42,433 nucleotides of DNA from an uncultured Bacillota bacterium (GCA_949282275.1 CASDOO010000001.1:1-42433); one strand, 5' to 3'; shown: positions 1 to 8,557, numbered from the stretch's first letter. The notes: generated from the letters alone by a model not told the origin. A program made the numbers and translations.

Positions 1-336
1 ACCGGCAAAAGACAAGTGCCAAGAAACCTGTCATGTTCCGTGCTCCGGCCCCTATGATGGCCGCCGCTTGCTGCTAAGCTTCGCTTAGAGAGTGCAATTG
101 CGCAGAGCTTTGTCTCTGGCACAGGCCAGCCTGGATCTTCTCGATCATCCTCGTTGGTCCTTTAGATCGAGGTCGTCGGAAGAGCCGTGCTTCCTTGACT
201 GACGACTAACATGAAGCACTGGATCGCCAAGGGACTGTCCGGCCTCCCTTGCGATCGAGACCAATTCCGGAATAAACTGTAGGACTCACTGGAAAATCCT
301 GTTTGGACGCGGGTTCAACTCCCGTCATCTCCACCA
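1..336 (+). ncRNA. ssrA: tmRNA (transfer-messenger RNA), 5' part missing
   Basis: The 3' end is a typical tmRNA T-arm and acceptor strand ending in CCACCA at 331-336, preceded by GGGTTCAACTCCC (311-323). A coding-like stretch at the left edge ends at a small hairpin (CTAAGC-TTC-GCTTAG, 74-88) that resembles the stop-codon helix of other tmRNAs. The RNA rescues stalled ribosomes and adds a degradation tag. The 5' tRNA half lies outside the window. The tag frame is uncertain: one frame stops at TAA 75-77 and ends MMAAACC, while another stops at TAG 86-88 and ends LLLSFA. The TAA position fits the hairpin better. Confidence 0.9.
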
Positions 337-348
337 CCTGGCATCAGC

Positions 349-376
349 GGCGTCCCCCAACCGGGGCGCCTTTTTC
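349..376 (+). terminator. Rho-independent terminator of tmRNA
   Basis: A GC-rich stem (GGCGTCCCC against GGGGCGCC, with a one-base bulge) is followed at once by TTTTT. It begins 12 bases after the CCA end of the tmRNA. Confidence 0.85.
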
Positions 377-1210
377 TATCTCCTCTAGCCTCTCAACTAT
401 CTGTTTCTGTTATGGCGAATCTTTTGTATACTACGAAGCTGGCTTATCATAGTATTTTCTTTTTTTACGCTTGTTTTGGAAGAATTTGAAGAAAAAATAA
501 GTCTTGTTTATATGTTTTCAGCCTTTCCCCGGATGGCATCCATGCATTTCCGATTCTTTTTTCGGTATATGGCATAGAAAGGCACATTGGCTTCGCTATC
601 CATGATGGGAATAAGAATTTTGTCATCGGAGAGTCTATAGTGCGAAGTGATGTTCGTGGCAAAGCTTGGAATCGAAGAGTGCCGCATGATTTCCCCAAGG
701 TCCGGTTGCTCTTGTTTATTGAATTTGGAATTCGGAAGTTTGTTCTTGACAATATCGTTCCTGAATTCAAGCTTGTTTGCGACGAGAAACTTGGCGTATC
801 GACAGAAACCTATTCCCTTTAGGGAGGAAGCGCCAGCGGCAGGATGGCAGTAACACTGGACTTTTATGGCCCGACCCCTATGGCGGCGAGGATTATCTAA
901 GGCCAAGCACTATTGTCATGCAGTACACGGGTCATTCCGATGGGGAAGTTCTGAACTTTGCCTGTGTCGGAAGTTAGGACGGCATCGCAAACTGCCGCAC
1001 GATGCAAAGACGAATCGATGCTATCAATAGCATGGGAATTTGAGGTGAACGGACCGTCCAGGAGAGAACTATTTTCGAGGTGTTGCGGCGCTGCCCTTTC
1101 TTAGGAATGAAATAGGTTCAGCACGGAAAGGAAACCAATCGAGGAATTCGCCTTTTCGAGAGACGGTTATATTCGACGTGAAAGACATTGCCTAAAAATT
1201 GTTTCAAAGT
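377..1210. other. Gene-poor, decayed stretch downstream of ssrA
   Basis: No intact gene with a ribosome binding site is visible. Short open frames exist on both strands, but only the minus-strand one at 508-906 looks like a known protein family, and then only in its C-terminal part. I see nothing recognisable at 907-1210. The stretch lies between ssrA and a broken ATPase gene, which fits an old insertion or deletion site. Confidence 0.5.
508..906 (-). pseudogene. Possible remnant of a LysR-type regulator (C-terminal end)
   Basis: The last ~65 residues read like the end of a LysR effector-binding domain: SIPSFATN matches the usual 'LPSFA' strand, followed by DDKILIPIMD and VPFYAIYRKKNRK, the usual edge strand before the C-terminal helix. 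The first ~40 residues look random, and no DNA-binding domain is present upstream or in another frame. There is no ribosome binding site. I read it as a degraded fragment. The assignment rests on pattern memory over a short segment and could be wrong. Confidence 0.3.
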
Positions 1211-2513
1211 CTATTCCTGGTAGATGTCGTTAAAGTCAATAAGGAGGATATCTTTTCTCTCCCTCACTTCTTTCGTGAATCCGCTCTTGGAGGCAAAACC
1301 ATACTGATACAAATCAAAGGGAAGTCCTTTCCATTGATTTATCTCTTCATGGACATCCTTCATGCCAATGGGGTCGTTCCGATATTTGCACTCGATTGGG
1401 AGATATCCATTCATTGTTTTTAGGACGAGGTCGAATTCTCTGTTGATTTCCCCTTTTCCTGTCTTCTTGTTGCAGTAGATACGACCACCATTTCTGAAAA
1501 AGGGAATCCTTTTGCCGTTTTCCTTATGGACATACTCCTTTACGACTTCCTCAAACTTGCGTGGCAGGTACTTTGTGTGGAAGTCCTCTTTGATCACATT
1601 CTCGAAGAAGACCTTTGGGTCCATCCGCTCGCAAATGGCGCTAGTCTTGAAGAGATATGTGTAATAGAAATCCAAAAGGTTGTCCTTGATATAGTAAAGG
1701 GGCTTTTTTTCGTTTTTGTCGGTGACCATTAGGGACTTTCCGATGATATCCAGTTCTTCGAGCTTTCTTAGGTATCGTCCGACATTGTCCTTGGCAGGAT
1801 CGCCAAGACGATTGTTCAATTCCTTGTATTTTCTTGTTCCGGATGCGATAAACTCCAAGATGGCGTTGGCATTGGCATCCTTGAGAATTTCGTTCTTGAT
1901 GGTTCCTATTGCCTCCATCTCGAAAAAGGAGCCATAGGAAATGAACTGTTCAATAAGACACTCTTCAAAGGAAACGGAGTAATCGATGTTTCTGAGGTTG
2001 AAGGTCGTGCCGCCGAAGACGGCATAGTAGCAAAGCTTCTCTTCGTTAGAGCGATTCGAATAGAAGAGCCGAATCGAAATAGTCGAAGCTCCGAAGAAGG
2101 ATAATGTCGTTGAATCGTCCATACAAAGGAGCATCACTCTCGACAAGTCGATTCATGACATCGATATGGGAACCACAGAGAATCAAGGTCATTTTCGCCT
2201 TGTCTTTGTAGGACTCGATTGATTTCTGAAGGGAGGCGTCGACATCTTCCTCGTCCGTTATTAGAAAGCAAAATTCATCCATGAAGAGGACAAAGGGGTG
2301 TTCGATACTAAAGGTCATTAGCGCATTGAATAGCTCGTGGAAACTCTTGGGATGGAAGGATTGCATCGGACTCTTCGAAAGGGAGGACATGAACTGACTT
2401 GAGAGGAAGGCAAAATCCTCGAGATTCAAAGTTGCTCGCGTGTTTCTGGCCATTAACTCTAGACTTGGTTTGTTGCTTTCTCGTATCGCTTCCCGAACAA
2501 TCTCCGGTGGCAA
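1211..2513 (-). pseudogene. Broken DUF234-type AAA ATPase (truncated and frameshifted)
   Basis: Two overlapping minus-strand frames together make most of an 'ATPase domain predominantly from Archaea' protein with a C-terminal DUF234 nuclease-like domain. The first part (2513 down to about 2070) has the Walker B region (PFVLFMDEF) and the sensor strand (LILCGSH). The second part (from about 2070 to 1211) has SNRSNEEKLCYYAVFGG, a winged helix, and the DUF234 region (YYIKDNLLDFYY and IECKY). The normal protein runs through this junction in one frame, so there is a one-base frameshift near 2060-2075. The N-terminal ~50 residues with Walker A are absent; the frame starts only 37 bases after the upstream TetR gene ends. 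Both lesions predict loss of function. A sequencing error could explain the frameshift but not the missing P-loop. Confidence 0.8.
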
Positions 2514-2550
2514 GCTCTGGCATCCGTTGAAAGATGCCTACAATATTGAA

Positions 2551-3084
2551 CTAGGATTGTGTTTTCGTGCTGAGAAAATTGACGAAGACATCGGCGATTG
2601 TTTCGGGTGCTTCCTGACATCCGTTTTCAAGCCAATATTGTTGCATGCCTATCATTCCCTTTACGGAAAATAGGATTGCCAGTTTTATTTTCTGTTCGTC
2701 ATCATGACCATTTCGTTTGGCTTCCGGAATGAAGTAGTTGTTCACGATATTATCGAACAAGTCATCGGAATCCAATATGTCTCCGTTGTTGAGATAGGCC
2801 TTGAATAGATTTGGATATTTCTTTATGAATTCAAGATATTTTATTAGCAGATCCCGCGAAAGATAATCGACTTTTTCTCTTGCGGTTCCCAAATTTCTCC
2901 GTAGTTCTTCCATGGCTTTTTCTTTAGCATCGTTCAGAAGCTCGTATGTGTTGTCATAGTAGGCATAAAAGGTGGATCTATGAACCTTGGCGACATTGCA
3001 AAGCTCCGAAACCGATATGGTTTCGAATTCCTTGATCGTCAATAGTTGGAAAAAGGCAGACAGGAGCTTTTCCTTTGCGTTCAT
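2551..3084 (-). CDS. TetR/AcrR-family transcriptional regulator
   Basis: A 177-residue regulator. The N-terminal helix-turn-helix is typical of TetR: KEFETISVSELCNVAKVHRSTFYAYY at about residues 18-43, with the conserved 'STFYAYY' recognition helix. The rest is helical ligand-binding domain with a TetR_C-like FSVKGMIGMQQYWLENG segment near residues 140-155. A weak AGGATGG lies about 8 bases before the ATG. It is divergent from a two-gene membrane protein operon starting at 3316, and the 231-base gap between them is the likely place for its operator. The ATPase pseudogene follows it 37 bases downstream. The ligand is unknown. Confidence 0.9.
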   Translation of the reverse strand: MNAKEKLLSAFFQLLTIKEFETISVSELCNVAKVHRSTFYAYYDNTYELLNDAKEKAMEELRRNLGTAREKVDYLSRDLLIKYLEFIKKYPNLFKAYLNNGDILDSDDLFDNIVNNYFIPEAKRNGHDDEQKIKLAILFSVKGMIGMQQYWLENGCQEAPETIADVFVNFLSTKTQS

Positions 3085-3315
3085 CTTGTGGCCATCCTAC
3101 ACTTTCTGCTTTTTTTGTCGTTCAATCGGTCTTGATGCTTTAGGACAATATAGCCTGGAAATCCTTACTGGGATTGTAAAACGACACGTGTAGGATTTCA
3201 AGAAAGGGACCCTGGAAAAGAAGAAAGGAGAAAGGCTGGAGACGACGACTAACGAAGAAGAAAACCTGAATACTGACGAAAGAATCGAGAAAATCAAAAG
3301 AGGAGTCACAGAAAG

Positions 3316-3654
3316 ATGAAAAACTATGATGAAGAAACGTTAAGGGAGGAGTATACGCCAAAGAAAAGAACTGGACTTGACGAAGCGCGAAGGCTGGATC
3401 GAAAAGCAAAGCTTCCGGCTTATATCTTCGGGTATACGTTCGGCATTCTCGGAGCATTGATACTTGGTGTCGGAATGTGTCTTGCGATGCAGGTGATTGG
3501 CGACGGGACTGGAATGATGGCTTTGGGAATCATCGTCGGCATCATTGGCATTGTCATGGTATCGACGAACTACCCGATTTATTCCCGAATCCTGAAATTC
3601 AGAAAGGGAAAATACGCAAGCAATATCATCCTGGCATTGAACAAGAAGGACTAG
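3316..3654 (+). CDS. Small two-helix membrane protein, function unknown
   Basis: A 112-residue protein. A charged cytosolic N-terminus (about 30 residues) is followed by two hydrophobic helices: AYIFGYTFGILGALILGVGMCLAMQVI near 35-61, and ALGIIVGIIGIVMVSTNYPIY near 70-90. A basic tail follows. Short proteins of this design with an 'NYPIY' motif after the second helix are common hypothetical genes in Firmicutes; I do not know a function. An AGAGGAG element lies 10-16 bases upstream of the ATG. The next membrane protein gene begins 5 bases after its stop, so the two are almost certainly co-transcribed, and the divergent TetR may control them. Confidence 0.8.
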   Translation: MKNYDEETLREEYTPKKRTGLDEARRLDRKAKLPAYIFGYTFGILGALILGVGMCLAMQVIGDGTGMMALGIIVGIIGIVMVSTNYPIYSRILKFRKGKYASNIILALNKKD

Positions 3655-3659
3655 AAGCC

Positions 3660-4289
3660 ATGCCTTTGCCGAAATTCCTGAATGACAAAGGCAAGATACA
3701 AAAGGTAATCCTCGTAATAGGCACCGTCTATGGGTATTCGTGGTCCTTCGCAAAGATAATCATCGGAATCCTGACCGGTGCCTATTTGTATTGTCTAAGT
3801 GGTCTCAGCACTTTTTTCACCGGTCTGAATAGGCACATCTATCTCAAATCGGAAGGCGCAAAGAGGAAGGCCGTTCCTGCCTATTTGATTTCGTTTTTCC
3901 TTTTCGCGATTGGATTGTTCTTCCTTCTTTATGCCATGAGACTGTTCTTTATCGAATCGGAACAGAGGGAATATCCAAGAATCCTGGCCATCACCATAGC
4001 CCTTTTCTCTTTCATTGAAGTCGGTCTTTCGATTTATCAATTCGCGAACCACAGGAAGAGCACGGACATGTCGGTGATTGCCTTCAGGACGATGAATCTC
4101 GCCTTGTCGGTCTTTGCCTTGGTCAATACGCAAAACGCGCTTTTCATGGCGCAAGGACATGTGAATGATTTCGCTAACGGACTGTTCGGAGTAATTGCCG
4201 GGGCAATCGCAATGCTTTTGGGAATTGCCTTGATTACAAAGATGGTGATGATGAGAAAGAACGGAAAGATCAATGATGGCAAAGAGTAA
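3660..4289 (+). CDS. Polytopic membrane protein, function unknown
   Basis: A 209-residue protein starting at the ATG just after the stop of the previous gene. Longer in-frame starts run back into that gene and are rejected. About five to six hydrophobic segments are visible: near residues 15-50 (possibly two), 75-100, 112-135, 147-165 and 172-197. No family motif was recognised. It is the second gene of an operon with the small two-helix protein. It is convergent with the MarR gene, with no clear terminator between them. Confidence 0.75.
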   Translation: MPLPKFLNDKGKIQKVILVIGTVYGYSWSFAKIIIGILTGAYLYCLSGLSTFFTGLNRHIYLKSEGAKRKAVPAYLISFFLFAIGLFFLLYAMRLFFIESEQREYPRILAITIALFSFIEVGLSIYQFANHRKSTDMSVIAFRTMNLALSVFALVNTQNALFMAQGHVNDFANGLFGVIAGAIAMLLGIALITKMVMMRKNGKINDGKE

Positions 4290-4330
4290 GCAATGATTTC
4301 CGATTCTTTATGGGATGACGGCTATGTTCC

Positions 4331-4762
4331 TTAATCGTCAATCCACAAGTCGGTGGAGTGGATGTTGTCGACGATCCTTTTCATGTATATTGACCAGCTC
4401 TTCTTTTCCTCTTCGGTGAAGCCACGGAAGAAGATCTCTTCGATTTGTATCTTCTTTTTGGCAATATCGGCGAGGACGGGGTCGGCCTTCTTGCAAAGAT
4501 TGTGGTGGAAAAGCTTACGATTGTCGGGATCCGCTTCCTTTTTGAGGTATCCCCGTTTGCAGAGTGAGTCCACGGAAAGGGAAACATGGGACTTCCGAAA
4601 TCCGAGATTGTTACCGATTTCGGTAGCCGAAGCGTTCGGGACATCGCCAAGAAACGCGATGACGGCAATCTCATTGCTTGTCAAATCGTAGTGCCGGGAC
4701 AATTCGACACAGCAGGCTTGCTTTATCCGACGCATGAGATTGCTGAAAATGACCGTTGGCAT
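4331..4762 (-). CDS. MarR-family transcriptional regulator
   Basis: A 143-residue winged-helix regulator. The MarR core is clear: LTSNEIAVIAFLGDVPNASATEIGNNLGFRKSHVSLSVDSLCKRGYLKKEADPDNRK covers helices 2-4 and the wing (the D-x-R of the wing is present). Flanking helices give dimerisation. It lies 65 bases downstream of the permease gene on the same strand, so it may be read with it or from its own promoter. No good Shine-Dalgarno is seen before the ATG. The effector is unknown; control of the neighbouring permease is plausible but not shown. Confidence 0.9.
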   Translation of the reverse strand: MPTVIFSNLMRRIKQACCVELSRHYDLTSNEIAVIAFLGDVPNASATEIGNNLGFRKSHVSLSVDSLCKRGYLKKEADPDNRKLFHHNLCKKADPVLADIAKKKIQIEEIFFRGFTEEEKKSWSIYMKRIVDNIHSTDLWIDD

Positions 4763-4827
4763 ATCGAATAGAATTTAACAGAGAAAAATCTTTTCGGAAT
4801 CGAAAAATGCATTATTGTTTCTTGTGC

Positions 4828-6129
4828 TTAGAAAACGAGGATGAGACCAAGGCCTGCCAGAAGAAGGGCAAGTCCGAGCGGGGCATATTTCAAATACGTG
4901 CCATAGCCAAAAGCGACCTCGTTTTCTTTGCAGATGCGTATAAACATCAGCGAGGAAAGGGCACCGCAGGGCGTGATAAGAGCACAGACGTTGCTTGCCA
5001 GGATACAGGCATAGACGTTGTCGAGATTTGTCGTGCCGGCGGCATGAAGGATATTTCCAAACAGCAGGGACATCGGCACGTTGTTGACGAGATTGGCGCT
5101 CAGCGCACTGGCTATTCCATAGGCGAATGTTTGGAGGGGTTGGGATTCGATGCGGCTGAAAAGCCCTCCAATCTGGGATAGGAGCGGCGTTTCGTTAAGG
5201 GCGGAGATGATAACGAACATGGAAGCCAGGAACGGGATGAATTCATAAGGGAGGGATTTTAGCGGCTTTGTCACATAGGAACGATCTTTCTTTTTCAAGA
5301 GGCAATATGCGACGGAAACAAGAAGGTCAAAAAGGGCAAAGACCAAAGTGATGATATACATCTCCACGGCGATGACATTGCTTAGGATCAAGAGAATCGT
5401 CGTTCCGGCCAAGGCAAAAAGGCCGACGGCAAGAAGGAACTTGTCTTTGATCGGTTCTTTTTCCGCAACGGGGTTTATCCTGACGCGAAGGTATTTATGG
5501 AAGACCAGAATCAGGAGACCGTAGAGAAGGACCATCAACAGGAGAGACACTGGGGTCAGCTTTTGGAAATAGTCAAAATAGGTAATCCCGAAGAAAGAGC
5601 CAAGATAAAGATTGGAGACATTGGTTGTCAGGAATGTCGTCGAGAGCGTATTGAGGACAAAACAGACCATCACGAGATAAGGGATAGGATTGGCTTTGCA
5701 GGCCCTTGCAAAGTAGATGATGATCGGCGTGACGATAATGATGATGTCGTTGTTTGTGGCAATCGTCAGAACTGAGACGAGCAGATAGAAAACCGTGAAA
5801 AGGATGAATTGGTTTCCGTTTCCGATTCTTCCGACCCGTGTTGCCAAATACCCGAATAGACCGACGGCATCCAAGAACTTGGAAATGAAAGTCAAGGACA
5901 GGAAGAGGACGATGATCTTGAGCGGATTCGTGCTGTTGTTCTCGATGAAAAGGTGAAGGATGTCGCCATCCGTCGGAATATGCGTCAGAAGGATGAGGAT
6001 GGCTCCGACGAGCGTCACCATCCAATAGGTGTCTATTTTTCTGCCTCGAATATGAATCTGTGGGAAAAGGAAGAAGGACAAGGTCATGCCGGCGATAGTC
6101 AAGGCACTGATGACATAGGTTGCAATCAT
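4828..6129 (-). CDS. Ion-transporter superfamily permease (ArsB/NhaD/SLC13-like)
   Basis: A 433-residue membrane protein with about 11-12 hydrophobic segments. Two halves each carry a re-entrant-type motif: TIATNNDIIIIVTPIIIY in the first half, and SANLVNNVPMSLLFGNIL with SNVCALITPCGALSSLMF in the second. These 'N-N-(D/V)-P' and 'TP.G' loops are characteristic of the ArsB/NhaD/CitMHS superfamily, whose members move anions such as citrate, C4-dicarboxylates or arsenite, or Na+/H+. The start at 6129 is chosen because GGAGGG lies 6 bases upstream; a longer frame to 6195 has no such site. It sits just downstream of a LytTR two-component system on the same strand and has its own likely promoter with direct repeats. 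The substrate cannot be told from sequence. Confidence 0.85.
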   Translation of the reverse strand: MIATYVISALTIAGMTLSFFLFPQIHIRGRKIDTYWMVTLVGAILILLTHIPTDGDILHLFIENNSTNPLKIIVLFLSLTFISKFLDAVGLFGYLATRVGRIGNGNQFILFTVFYLLVSVLTIATNNDIIIIVTPIIIYFARACKANPIPYLVMVCFVLNTLSTTFLTTNVSNLYLGSFFGITYFDYFQKLTPVSLLLMVLLYGLLILVFHKYLRVRINPVAEKEPIKDKFLLAVGLFALAGTTILLILSNVIAVEMYIITLVFALFDLLVSVAYCLLKKKDRSYVTKPLKSLPYEFIPFLASMFVIISALNETPLLSQIGGLFSRIESQPLQTFAYGIASALSANLVNNVPMSLLFGNILHAAGTTNLDNVYACILASNVCALITPCGALSSLMFIRICKENEVAFGYGTYLKYAPLGLALLLAGLGLILVF

Positions 6130-6191
6130 GTACTTCCCTCCATTGGCTAGGCTTTCCAAATGGGATATGTTATTCCTTTTTGAGAGCGATG

Positions 6192-6236
6192 GCAATGATT
6201 ATCTTCAATCATGGGTAGGAGAGCAACGATTATCTT
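6192..6236 (-). repeat. Direct repeats at permease promoter, candidate LytTR-regulator sites
   Basis: On the minus strand AAGATAATCGTTGC (6236-6223) and AAGATAATCATTGC (6205-6192) differ by one base and start 31 bases apart, about three helical turns. The first covers the -35 element and the second the -10. LytTR regulators such as AgrA bind pairs of direct repeats, though usually about 21 bases apart. The response regulator gene ends about 85 bases upstream. Confidence 0.45.
6198..6226 (-). promoter_or_regulatory. Promoter of the permease gene
   Basis: On the minus strand, TTGCTC (6226-6221) and GATAAT (6203-6198) are separated by exactly 17 bases. This lies about 70 bases before the permease start and overlaps both copies of a direct repeat (6192-6205 and 6223-6236). 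Confidence 0.5.
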
Positions 6237-6320
6237 TGGCAAAAGAAAATATGAAACTCAAAAATAAACGAATTGTATGTTAAATAAGAAAGTGGTTATA
6301 CTTTGAAAAAATAAATAAAA

Positions 6321-7064
6321 TTAGAAAATATTTTGAATTCTATCCTGCATCAAGTACATATATTCCTTGCGAAATTCATTGGACTTTCTTCTGGCAAGAG
6401 GAAGGATCGAGCCATCCTTAAGTTGGAGGGAATCATCGCCGATGACCTTGATGTGAAGGAAGTTGACGAGAATTCCCTTGTAGCATTCCAGGAAGCCCTT
6501 GTCTTCAAGCTCGGTCTTGATGTCCTTCATCGTGCGGATGGTCGGAAGCCCGTCCTTTTGATGCTGGACGTGGAAGAACTGTTTCTTTCCTTTGCTTTCG
6601 ACATAGAGGATTTCGTTGATCGAGAGATTGATCTGTCTTCCTTCGGATACGAGGAGGAAGACGGTCTTTCCTTCTTCCTTGACTGTTTCCAAAAACGAAT
6701 CGATGACCTTGTCGCTATCCCTTTCGAAATGACTCTTGCGGACGAAGCCAAAGGGTTTTGTCTCAAGAGAGTCAAAGACGAGGTCTTCCCTGTTTGAAAC
6801 ATAGACGATACGATTCTTCCTGCCTTCCGTGCGCAGCTCCTTTGCCATGGTGATGCCATCCTTGCCAGGCATTTCGATATCCAGGAAGGTGAGGTCGAAA
6901 ACATCTCCTGCCTTCAGGGCAATGAGGTAGCTCTCGGCATTGGGGAAAGAGGATATGCGGACGGTTCTCTGCCGTGTCTTAAAGACGTCGGCAAGCTTTT
7001 CGAATACCATTTTCCGGTCTCTAGGATCATCATCGACAATGGCCAAGGAAAAATTCGTGGTCAT
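6321..7064 (-). CDS. LytTR-family response regulator (AgrA-like)
   Basis: A 247-residue two-component response regulator. The receiver domain (about 1-125) has the acidic pocket D11-D13, the phosphoacceptor D62 in FLDIEMPGKDG, and the Thr/Ser and Lys positions (VSNRED, KPFGFVRK). A LytTR DNA-binding domain follows from about residue 145: INEILYVESKGKKQFFHV, with RTMKDIKTELEDKGFLECYKGILVN and a conserved ARRKSNEFRKEYM end. The start overlaps the end of the kinase gene by 4 bases (ATGA), so the pair is translationally coupled. It probably acts on the permease promoter downstream, where near-identical direct repeats are seen. No autoinducer peptide gene was found nearby, so a quorum-sensing role is not supported. 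Confidence 0.92.
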   Translation of the reverse strand: MTTNFSLAIVDDDPRDRKMVFEKLADVFKTRQRTVRISSFPNAESYLIALKAGDVFDLTFLDIEMPGKDGITMAKELRTEGRKNRIVYVSNREDLVFDSLETKPFGFVRKSHFERDSDKVIDSFLETVKEEGKTVFLLVSEGRQINLSINEILYVESKGKKQFFHVQHQKDGLPTIRTMKDIKTELEDKGFLECYKGILVNFLHIKVIGDDSLQLKDGSILPLARRKSNEFRKEYMYLMQDRIQNIF

Positions 7065-8419
7065 TTGGAATCCTCCACTTTGAGCTTTAGCATGCCACGG
7101 AAGACAAAGGTGTCTTTCTCGACATCAAAACTGCACGTGCCCTTGTATTTTGCAGCGATGTTCCTGAGGATTTTAACCCCATAGCCGTGGTTGCGCCTGT
7201 CATCTTTCTCGGAATGAAGAAGACCGTGGCCATCCTGCCGGGGACGATAGCCATTGCGCACCGTATAGAAAAGGTAATCCCCATCCTTGAAGAGAGCAAC
7301 GTCGATGGCATCGGAAATCTTGTTGCGCTCTTCGTATTCGATGGCATTGTCCAAGGCATTTGTCAGGAAGGAGGAAAGGTCCTGGCTATCCATATCCAAG
7401 AATTTTGGGATGGAAATATGGGAATGGATTGTTATCTTCTTTGCTTTTGCCTTTGCGATCTCCATGTTTATTATCGAACTGACAAGAGGATTTCCGCAAT
7501 CAATGGTGTCCAGGATGCCATGAATGCCTCTTGTAAGATCTTCGAGATAGGAACGCATTTGCTCATAGTCGCCTTTGTCATAGAGGTTTTCCAGAATGTT
7601 GATCTTGTTTTTCATGTCGTGGCGAAGGGCGTGTATTTCCTCGGATTGGGCAGCATAGAGGGAGAGCTGATCCATTTCGGCTTCCGCTTTGATGGCACGT
7701 ACTTGGAAGTCGAGGACATGGTTGTAGTTCTTGACCAAAAGATAGAAGATGACATAGACCAGCATGTCGATGAAAATAAGGAAAAGAGTGGCAAGGAAAT
7801 CGGCTATGGGATTGGTGGAAAGGACGGAAACGATATCGGCAGAAAGGTTCGTGAGGACGAAAACAACATTGACGACGACTATTGGGGCAATTTGAACATA
7901 ACGATATTTGAATGGTGAGAAAACCTTGAAAAGGATAATTAGGGCGATAAGCCCGAAAAGGACGATATATAAAGTCCAATCTTCTATTAAGGAATGCGGT
8001 GTTCCGACAACCGATGTTATGAATGAACCAATCGATCCCGAAAAGCTAATTGCCATGACAACAAGTGTGGAGGAAGCCATGGCACAGGTCACTAAAAGGG
8101 GAAGCTTTTCCTTCTTGAGACAAGGCAGGATATGAAGGAAGGCGAGAATCGGCCAGAGAAAGAAACGCGTGTATTGGGTCCAATCGGGATGTCCTGTTGC
8201 CGTAAAGACATAGAAAAAAATGCAGGAAAGGACAAAGCATTGGACAAGCCATGTGACGGCAATGTCGGCAAGGAGCAAAAGATCATCCTTCCAATTGCGG
8301 AAATCAATGGAATTGAAGACGAGGGAGATGGCGATGCAAGCCACGATTTCCGTGATGACGAAAGTCGCTCCGAAACGCAGATTGATGTAGTGATCGATGA
8401 AGAAAGAAAAATAACCCAT
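7061..8419 (-). CDS. GHKL-type sensor histidine kinase (AgrC-like)
   Basis: A 452-residue membrane kinase. About six hydrophobic helices fill residues 15-235. They are followed by a dimerisation helix with the phosphoacceptor His267 (HALRHDMKNKINIL) and a GHKL ATPase domain with the N box FLTNALDNAIEY near 351-361 and a G-rich NHGYGVKIL segment near 411-419. This is the AgrC/CitA-like class. A frame starting at a TTG at 8455 is rejected because that TTG is the -35 element of a good promoter. The ATG at 8419 lies 6 bases after the -10, so the message is probably leaderless; no Shine-Dalgarno is present. It is coupled to the response regulator gene that follows. Confidence 0.9.
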   Translation of the reverse strand: MGYFSFFIDHYINLRFGATFVITEIVACIAISLVFNSIDFRNWKDDLLLLADIAVTWLVQCFVLSCIFFYVFTATGHPDWTQYTRFFLWPILAFLHILPCLKKEKLPLLVTCAMASSTLVVMAISFSGSIGSFITSVVGTPHSLIEDWTLYIVLFGLIALIILFKVFSPFKYRYVQIAPIVVVNVVFVLTNLSADIVSVLSTNPIADFLATLFLIFIDMLVYVIFYLLVKNYNHVLDFQVRAIKAEAEMDQLSLYAAQSEEIHALRHDMKNKINILENLYDKGDYEQMRSYLEDLTRGIHGILDTIDCGNPLVSSIINMEIAKAKAKKITIHSHISIPKFLDMDSQDLSSFLTNALDNAIEYEERNKISDAIDVALFKDGDYLFYTVRNGYRPRQDGHGLLHSEKDDRRNHGYGVKILRNIAAKYKGTCSFDVEKDTFVFRGMLKLKVEDSK

Positions 8420-8425
8420 GCCATG

Positions 8426-8455
8426 TGTATACGACAGTTTCCGAACCTTTTTCAA
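8426..8455 (-). promoter_or_regulatory. Promoter of the kinase/regulator operon (leaderless)
   Basis: Minus-strand TTGAAA (8455-8450), an 18-base spacer, and TATACA (8431-8426). Only 6 bases separate the -10 from the ATG at 8419, so transcription should start at or next to the A of the start codon. Confidence 0.5.
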
Positions 8456-8521
8456 GAGGGTAAGGGCTTTCTTTTTTGAAAACCGCTTGTTCCCAATTGA
8501 ACACCGCTTGTTCCCTTTTCG

Positions 8522-8549
8522 TTGCCTATTTTCCCTCGTTTCCTAGAAT
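8522..8549 (+). promoter_or_regulatory. Promoter of the GH3 operon
   Basis: TTGCCT (8522-8527), a 16-base spacer and TAGAAT (8544-8549). The expected start near 8556 falls at the left edge of the palindromic operator at 8558-8577, a typical roadblock or occlusion arrangement. Confidence 0.45.
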
Positions 8550-8557
8550 GGGCGTAA

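Noticed and set aside
3184..3191. ACACGTGT palindrome between the TetR gene and the small membrane protein operon
   Set aside because: Only 8 bases, and not flanked by longer symmetry. It could be part of a TetR operator, but there is too little to call it.
8420..8455. Longer TTG start for the sensor kinase
   Set aside because: The TTG is part of a good -35 element, has no ribosome site, and adds only a charged stretch. The ATG at 8419 fits the -10 distance.
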